Origin: Pseudomonadota bacterium
GTDB taxonomy: Bacteria > Myxococcota > Bradymonadia > UBA4248
Length of the DNA stretch: 10,090 bases
Assembly (NCBI GenBank): GCA_017629415.1
Contig: JAGBXG010000117.1
Span: 1 to 10,090, forward strand
Reading direction: 5' to 3'
The first letter of the stretch is position 1; every line of letters starts with the position of its first letter. The notes under the pieces were generated by a model that did not search any database, was not told the DNA's origin, and saw nothing but the letters and a program-made list of their open reading frames with translations. The translations under genes and the position numbers were made by a program. Shown piece after piece: positions 6,969 through 10,090 of this stretch.

Positions 6969-7028
6969 CGTTCTGACATTCCGTGTGATGCCAACCCAGA
7001 TCCCGTTGTGACGATTTTTTATTTTTTT
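6969..7028 (+). repeat. Direct repeat copy A flanking the Rpn unit
   Basis: The block starting CGTTCTGACATTCCGTG and ending in GACGA, then T6-A-T7, recurs at 8220-8283 in the same orientation. Over the first 50 bases only two positions differ (TT/TC and CAG/CAA). The T-runs then differ only in length (T6-A-T7 here, T10-A-T7 there). The copies are offset by 1251 bases and enclose the whole Rpn transcription unit. Confidence 0.85.
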
Positions 7029-7029
7029 G

Positions 7030-7054
7030 AAAAAAAGCCCCATGACACTGGGGC
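7030..7054 (-). terminator. Intrinsic terminator of the Rpn-family gene
   Basis: GCCCCA (7037-7042) and TGGGGC (7049-7054) form a perfect 6-bp stem with a 6-base loop. On the minus strand the stem is followed by seven T residues (A at 7030-7036 on the + strand). It is about 75 bases past the stop at 7130 and ends right beside direct repeat A. Confidence 0.8.
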
Positions 7055-7129
7055 TTGTCTCATACTTGGTTATGCGACTGAGGTTGTTTGGGCATATTTG
7101 CCTCAAATTCAGGCTTTGAATGTGCTGTT

Positions 7130-8161
7130 TTACTGCGCTGCCTGCATTTGATTTACCAGCATACGGTACTCGGTCCATTCTGATTCAGGAATGTTGAGAC
7201 CTTTCAAAGCTTGTTCAAGGCTCATTTTAAAGTTTTGCATCAAACAGATAAGCGCTTCAGCTTTACCTTCAGCTTTACCTTCAGTTTTGCCTTCTGCTTT
7301 ACCTTTATTAATTCCGATTTTTTCACCTTCATCCAATAACTCTTGTTTCCATTCTTCGACGGCTTGGCACATATTGATTTCCTCTTGATTTGAATTTGTT
7401 TGAATATCGATATCTAAAGTAGCTTTGATGAGATTGACGGCATCTGGATCCATGTGTTGGAACCGAGGACTTGAGTTTACAATTTCTTTGAGTGTTTTTC
7501 TATCTCGTGAGGCTTTGATGCAGGTAAAAACTTCGCGCAGCGAGGTGTCTAAAAGTTCGAGTTGTGTCTCGGACAAGGCATGCGGATCGAGAATCACAAT
7601 GGGATAATCGGGTACAAAAGCCTTCAGTTTGGGATTTTTGATTTCAAAAAGCTCATGCAGACAGCGCGGTCCATCCCAGGGTTGAGTGCCGAAATAACAA
7701 ACAACAGTCACCACGGGTTTGAGTTTGGTGTGTTTAGGCACGCCGGTTAAAAATCTGTCTTTGAGTTTGAGCCATTGTTGAGCTTTAAGAAATTCCATTT
7801 GCGTATGCAAGGTGATGGCATCGTAAATCATCACGCGAGCCGGCATGAATTCATCGACATGTGCTTGATTCTCAATGCCTAAAACGATGTAATCTGCTTT
7901 ATCATCCGTGGCACAAATACAGTTTTTGACGATATCGCGCGAGAATTGAGCCAGCATTAATGCTTTTTTCTGTTTACGGCGTTTGCGTTCGCGCTTTGTT
8001 TCTCCGTTGGCTGGCAGCCTTTGGACAAACAGATTTTCAGGATCCATGGGCTTGGGATCACGGATTGATATTTCAGCATCATGAAACACAAGCTTAAAGA
8101 CATCCTGAAAAACTTTGGGCTTTTGGACAAAGACCTTGCTCGTACTGTCGATTTTTCCCAT
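7130..8161 (-). CDS. Rpn-family recombination-promoting nuclease / putative transposase (343 aa)
   Basis: The protein has the layout of the Rpn/Transposase_31 group of PD-(D/E)XK nucleases, which cut DNA and raise RecA-independent recombination in E. coli. The N-terminus has FKLVFHDAE (22-30). A very basic stretch lies at 56-66. The presumed catalytic strand follows, DYIVLGIENQ, with Glu97-x-Gln99 in place of E-x-K, as is common in the group. MPARVMIYDA (106-115) is the usual family block just after it. The C-terminus has four GKAEG-type repeats (287-303), coded by 12-base tandem units near 7255-7305, then MSLEQALKGLNIPESEW, also typical. The ATG at 8161 has GGAGGT at good spacing; the frame stays open to 8245 but that start has no such site. 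The gene stands alone between direct repeats. Family membership is likely; activity is not shown. Confidence 0.75.
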   Translation of the reverse strand: MGKIDSTSKVFVQKPKVFQDVFKLVFHDAEISIRDPKPMDPENLFVQRLPANGETKRERKRRKQKKALMLAQFSRDIVKNCICATDDKADYIVLGIENQAHVDEFMPARVMIYDAITLHTQMEFLKAQQWLKLKDRFLTGVPKHTKLKPVVTVVCYFGTQPWDGPRCLHELFEIKNPKLKAFVPDYPIVILDPHALSETQLELLDTSLREVFTCIKASRDRKTLKEIVNSSPRFQHMDPDAVNLIKATLDIDIQTNSNQEEINMCQAVEEWKQELLDEGEKIGINKGKAEGKTEGKAEGKAEALICLMQNFKMSLEQALKGLNIPESEWTEYRMLVNQMQAAQ

Positions 8162-8195
8162 CGTGGGACCTCCGTTGGTTGTGAACACACCATCC

Positions 8196-8211
8196 CTTGT
8201 CCCCTGACAAG
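8196..8211. promoter_or_regulatory. Perfect dyad CTTGTC-CCCT-GACAAG in the Rpn leader
   Basis: The 16-base sequence CTTGTCCCCTGACAAG is a perfect inverted repeat with a 4-base centre. It lies 34 bases upstream of the Rpn start (minus strand) and just inside direct repeat B. It could be an operator or an RNA hairpin in the leader; no T-run follows it on either strand. Confidence 0.4.
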
Positions 8212-8219
8212 TCATCGTG

Positions 8220-8283
8220 CGTTCTGACATCCCGTGTGATGCCAACCCAAATCCCGTTGTGACGATTTTTTTTTTATTTTTTT
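8220..8283 (+). repeat. Direct repeat copy B flanking the Rpn unit
   Basis: This is the second copy of the block at 6969-7028, in the same orientation, with two substitutions in the first 50 bases and four extra T residues. It lies immediately upstream of the Rpn leader, so it may carry that gene's promoter. Beyond it, 8284-8378 holds only a short CCACGG/CCGTGG hairpin (8307-8325). Confidence 0.85.
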
Positions 8284-8378
8284 ATGGGGGATTGACCCAC
8301 ATATTGCCACGGGCTCTGTCCGTGGGATGCGCCAAAATAACTGAGTGCCTTTGAAATTCCGCCATTTAAAAAAACATA

Positions 8379-8407
8379 TTGATGATTGTCGATGTGTTCG
8401 CTATAAA
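8379..8407 (+). promoter_or_regulatory. Promoter of the arsR-like gene
   Basis: TTGATG (8379-8384) and TATAAA (8402-8407) are 17 bases apart, a good sigma-70 arrangement. They lie 41 bases before the chosen start, with the operator-like dyad directly downstream of the -10 box. Confidence 0.6.
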
Positions 8408-8413
8408 ATACAC

Positions 8414-8428
8414 CACATCATTGATGTG
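8414..8428. promoter_or_regulatory. Operator-like palindrome CACATCA-T-TGATGTG
   Basis: A perfect 15-base dyad lies at the expected transcription start of the arsR-like gene. Its half-site GATGTG/CACATC also appears at 8391 and again in the permease promoter (8960 and 8984). It is a natural candidate for ArsR autorepression. Confidence 0.6.
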
Positions 8429-8447
8429 CTGTGAGGAGGTATGTGAA

Positions 8448-8783
8448 ATGGTATTCAAACATAACGAGGGAATAAAGGTCTTTAAGGCTCTTGCCGATGA
8501 TAATCGTTTGGAGATTATGGAGCTTTTGATGAGCGGTGAAAAGTGCGGTTGTGCTTTGCTCGAAGCACTCAAGATTGGCCAGCCAACGCTTTCCCACCAT
8601 ATGCGCATTCTGTGTGATGCAGGACTTGTCGACGCATGCAAAGAAGGTAAATGGGTGCACTATTCGCTCTCGATCGAAGGCTCTGCAAAAGTTCGTGCCT
8701 TGAGCGAGCGCTACACACTATCTCCCGAAAAAGCTTGCTCTTACAAAAAATGCGACAGTTGCTACAAAAAAATAAGTTTTTAA
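8448..8783 (+). CDS. arsR: ArsR/SmtB-family metalloid-responsive repressor (111 aa)
   Basis: This is a small winged helix-turn-helix repressor of the ArsR family, expected to leave its operator on binding As(III)/Sb(III) or a related thiol-seeking ion. The N-terminal helix FKALADDNRLEIMELL is at 12-27. EKCGCALLEAL (31-41) holds a Cys33-x-Cys35 pair at the place of the classic E. coli-type ELCVCDLC site; the third classic Cys is Leu38. The recognition helix is IGQPTLSHHMRIL (43-55), and KWVHYSL marks the wing. The tail adds Cys97, Cys102 and Cys105. I chose ATG 8448 because GAGGAGG precedes it; an in-frame TTG at 8379 falls in the promoter and was rejected. The permease gene follows 216 bases later behind its own promoter. 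Confidence 0.88.
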   Translation: MVFKHNEGIKVFKALADDNRLEIMELLMSGEKCGCALLEALKIGQPTLSHHMRILCDAGLVDACKEGKWVHYSLSIEGSAKVRALSERYTLSPEKACSYKKCDSCYKKISF

Positions 8784-8814
8784 GAAATATCTGAGTAAAA
8801 CACGGGCGGGGCGT

Positions 8815-8834
8815 TGCGGGGCGTCGGCCCCGCA
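8815..8834 (+). repeat. GC hairpin after arsR, adjoining the inverted repeat
   Basis: TGCGGGGC (8815-8822) and GCCCCGCA (8827-8834) form an 8-bp stem with a 4-base loop. It directly abuts the 56-base repeat at 8835 and may be part of the same element. It lies 31 bases past the arsR stop but has no T-run, so any terminator role is uncertain. Confidence 0.5.
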
Positions 8835-8890
8835 TCGGGGGTAGCCGCGTATTTGCTCGCAAATAGCGGCGTAGGGGGCTTGGCCCCCTC
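8835..8890 (-). repeat. Inverted repeat left of the permease gene
   Basis: This 56-base block contains the core palindrome CCGC-G-TATTTGC / GCAAATA-GCGG (8845-8869) and a GGGGGC-ttg-GCCCCC hairpin (8874-8888). It is the reverse complement of 10035-10090 at 55 of 56 positions; only one loop base differs (TC versus TT). Read on the minus strand it has the same order as the copies at 239 and 5406: GC hairpin, then core palindrome with a bulged C. Confidence 0.9.
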
Positions 8891-8955
8891 TGTAAAAAGT
8901 AATTGTTTAGAGATTCTTTAAGAACAGTGCAGTATGTGATGACCTATAAACAAAA

Positions 8956-8989
8956 TTGACACATCGACACATATAAATATATGGATGTG
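8956..8989 (+). promoter_or_regulatory. Permease promoter with ArsR-type half-sites
   Basis: A consensus TTGACA (8956-8961) and a TATATG -10 candidate (8978-8983) are 16 bases apart. CACATC (8960-8965), CACAT (8968-8972) and GATGTG (8984-8989) overlap or flank these boxes. CACAT and ATGTG form an inverted pair around the -10 region. The same GATGTG/CACATC half-site makes the perfect palindrome before arsR, so one repressor probably controls both. GGAGG (8993-8997) is the ribosome-binding site for the permease. Confidence 0.55.
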
Positions 8990-8999
8990 ATCGGAGGTA

Positions 9000-10007
9000 A
9001 TGATGCAAGAAGTTTGGGATTTCATACAGAACCAAATCCTTGGTATGAAATGGCTGAATGAGATAATTGGAGATTTTCTTTCTCTTTGTGGTCTTGATAT
9101 CACAAGCCGTATCGGTGGCAGTATTCAGTTCTTTATCTACGACGTGATGAAGATATTTGTCCTTCTCGGGTTTCTTATCTTTGTCATATCCTATATTCAA
9201 AGCTATTTCCCACCCGAAAGAACAAAACGGATACTTGGCAGATTTCGCGGTATTGGCGCAAATATCATCGGTGCATTGCTCGGTACGGTGACTCCTTTCT
9301 GCTCGTGTTCATCCATTCCGCTGTTTATCGGATTTACAAGTGCAGGACTGCCGCTTGGCGTGACGTTCTCCTTCCTCATCTCTTCTCCGATGGTCGATCT
9401 TGGAAGTCTTGTGCTAATCATGAGTATTTTGGGATGGAAGGTTGCCGTTCTCTATGTTCTGTTCGGTCTTGTGATTGCCGTGCTTGGCGGTATGCTGATC
9501 GAAAAGCTTCACCTTGAAAATCAAGTGGAGGACTTCATCAGGAACGCAAAGACCCTTGAATTTGAGAGCGAAAAGCTCAACTTCAAAGAACGTATCCAGT
9601 ATGCTTGGGAGCAGATGTTATCTACCGCTAAAAAGGTGCTGCCTTATGTTCTCATCGGTGTAGGTATCGGTGCACTCATTCATAATTGGATACCGGAAGA
9701 ATGGGTAGTGGGCGCACTCGGTGGCAATAACCCCTTAGGCGTTATACTCGCCACGGTTGTTAGCGTTCCTATGTATGCGGATATTTTCGGCACGATACCG
9801 ATTGCCGAAGCTCTGCTTGCAAAGGGTGCACTTCTGGGCGTTGTGCTGTCATTTATGATGGGGGTTACGACGTTGTCGCTCCCGTCTATCATTATGCTTC
9901 GCAAGGCAGTAAAGCCGAAACTAATCGGCATATTTATCGCGATCTGTACGGTCGGAATTATCCTTGTGGGATATTTCTTTAATATCATTCAACCCATGAT
10001 CATCTAA
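9000..10007 (+). CDS. arsP: ArsP/DUF318-family permease, probable metalloid efflux (335 aa)
   Basis: This is an inner-membrane permease of the ArsP_1 (DUF318) family, whose characterised member exports trivalent organoarsenicals; other members are tied to metal efflux. A hydrophobic segment at about 44-70 precedes the hallmark TPFCSCSSIPLFIGF, with Cys101 and Cys103. Further membrane segments follow to about residue 168. A polar, charged loop with LENQVEDFIRN and FESEKLNFKERI separates the two halves. The second half repeats the pattern with VSVPMYADIFG and three or more membrane segments. The length fits the family (about 300-350). GGAGG precedes two consecutive ATG codons, at 9000 and 9003; the second has the better spacing. 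The partner arsR upstream supports a metalloid role. The exact substrate cannot be read from the sequence, so the symbol is provisional. Confidence 0.85.
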   Translation: MMQEVWDFIQNQILGMKWLNEIIGDFLSLCGLDITSRIGGSIQFFIYDVMKIFVLLGFLIFVISYIQSYFPPERTKRILGRFRGIGANIIGALLGTVTPFCSCSSIPLFIGFTSAGLPLGVTFSFLISSPMVDLGSLVLIMSILGWKVAVLYVLFGLVIAVLGGMLIEKLHLENQVEDFIRNAKTLEFESEKLNFKERIQYAWEQMLSTAKKVLPYVLIGVGIGALIHNWIPEEWVVGALGGNNPLGVILATVVSVPMYADIFGTIPIAEALLAKGALLGVVLSFMMGVTTLSLPSIIMLRKAVKPKLIGIFIAICTVGIILVGYFFNIIQPMII

Positions 10008-10034
10008 TAAAGCATTTCATTGATTTTTATATAT

Positions 10035-10090
10035 GAGGGGGCCAAGCCCCCTACGCCGCTATTTGCAAGCAAATACGCGGCTACCCCCGA
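10035..10090 (+). repeat. Inverted repeat right of the permease gene (reaches the window end)
   Basis: This is the mate of 8835-8890 in opposite orientation, 27 bases after the permease stop. It contains the GGGGGC-caa-GCCCCC hairpin (10038-10052) and the core palindrome CCGC-TATTTGC-aa-GCAAATA-C-GCGG (10057-10080). It probably continues past the window end. It could act as the 3' hairpin of the permease transcript. Confidence 0.9.

Noticed and set aside
7245..7310. Short tandem DNA repeat resembling a repeat array or CRISPR-like unit
   Set aside because: It is the 12-base coding repeat for the GKAEG motif inside the Rpn-family gene, with no unique spacers.
8379..8447. Upstream TTG start for the ArsR-like protein
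   Set aside because: The extension lies over the promoter and operator dyad, and the ATG at 8448 has a near-perfect ribosome-binding site.

Overview
This window looks like a piece of a chromosome from a Gram-negative bacterium of intermediate GC. It carries genes for small secreted lipoproteins, a molybdenum hydroxylase operon, a phage remnant, an Rpn-type nuclease gene and a metalloid-resistance pair. A Cys-rich lipoprotein with short duplicated domains, together with a complete xanthine dehydrogenase, would fit a deltaproteobacterial or myxococcal lineage. That taxonomic guess is weak, because the window has no rRNA or other marker gene. The xdh genes prefer C/G-ending codons such as gcc, cgc and gtc. 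The arsR, permease and Rpn genes are more AT-rich in style, so the right third looks like accessory DNA.

Layout. 1-225: the 3' end of an unrecognised + strand gene, followed by a strong hairpin terminator. 461-868: a minus-strand Cys-rich lipoprotein gene with a hairpin terminator beyond it. 869-1597: about 730 bases without a gene, holding tandem palindromes, a 100-base GC-rich compound palindrome cluster and the probable xdh leader. 1598-5380: xdhA and xdhB, a tight two-gene operon for a bovine-type molybdenum/FAD/2Fe-2S xanthine dehydrogenase, closed by a double-hairpin terminator. 5607-6335: a second, unrecognised lipoprotein. 6258-6797 (minus): a truncated remnant of a contractile phage tail-sheath gene. 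7030-8283: a minus-strand Rpn-family gene with its own terminator and leader, bracketed by near-identical direct repeats. 8379-10007: an ArsR-type repressor and an ArsP/DUF318 permease, each with its own promoter and a shared half-site motif.

The main unexplained structure is a family of palindromes scattered through the intergenic DNA. Copies lie at about 269-308, 1102-1138, 1139-1168, 5436-5463, 8842-8870 and 10056-10082. They share a core of TAT(TT)GC, a loop, then GC(AA)ATA, followed by one unpaired C. The outer arms differ from copy to copy but stay self-complementary. Two copies end in T-runs and probably serve as terminators. Two others form an inverted pair, identical at 55 of 56 positions, on either side of the permease gene.

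Functionally, xdhA and xdhB form one enzyme that oxidises hypoxanthine and xanthine to urate. No xdhC maturation gene is visible. The arsR product probably represses both itself and the permease and releases them when metalloid binds. The Rpn gene, sheath remnant, repeat pairs and permease suggest a stretch that has received and rearranged mobile DNA.
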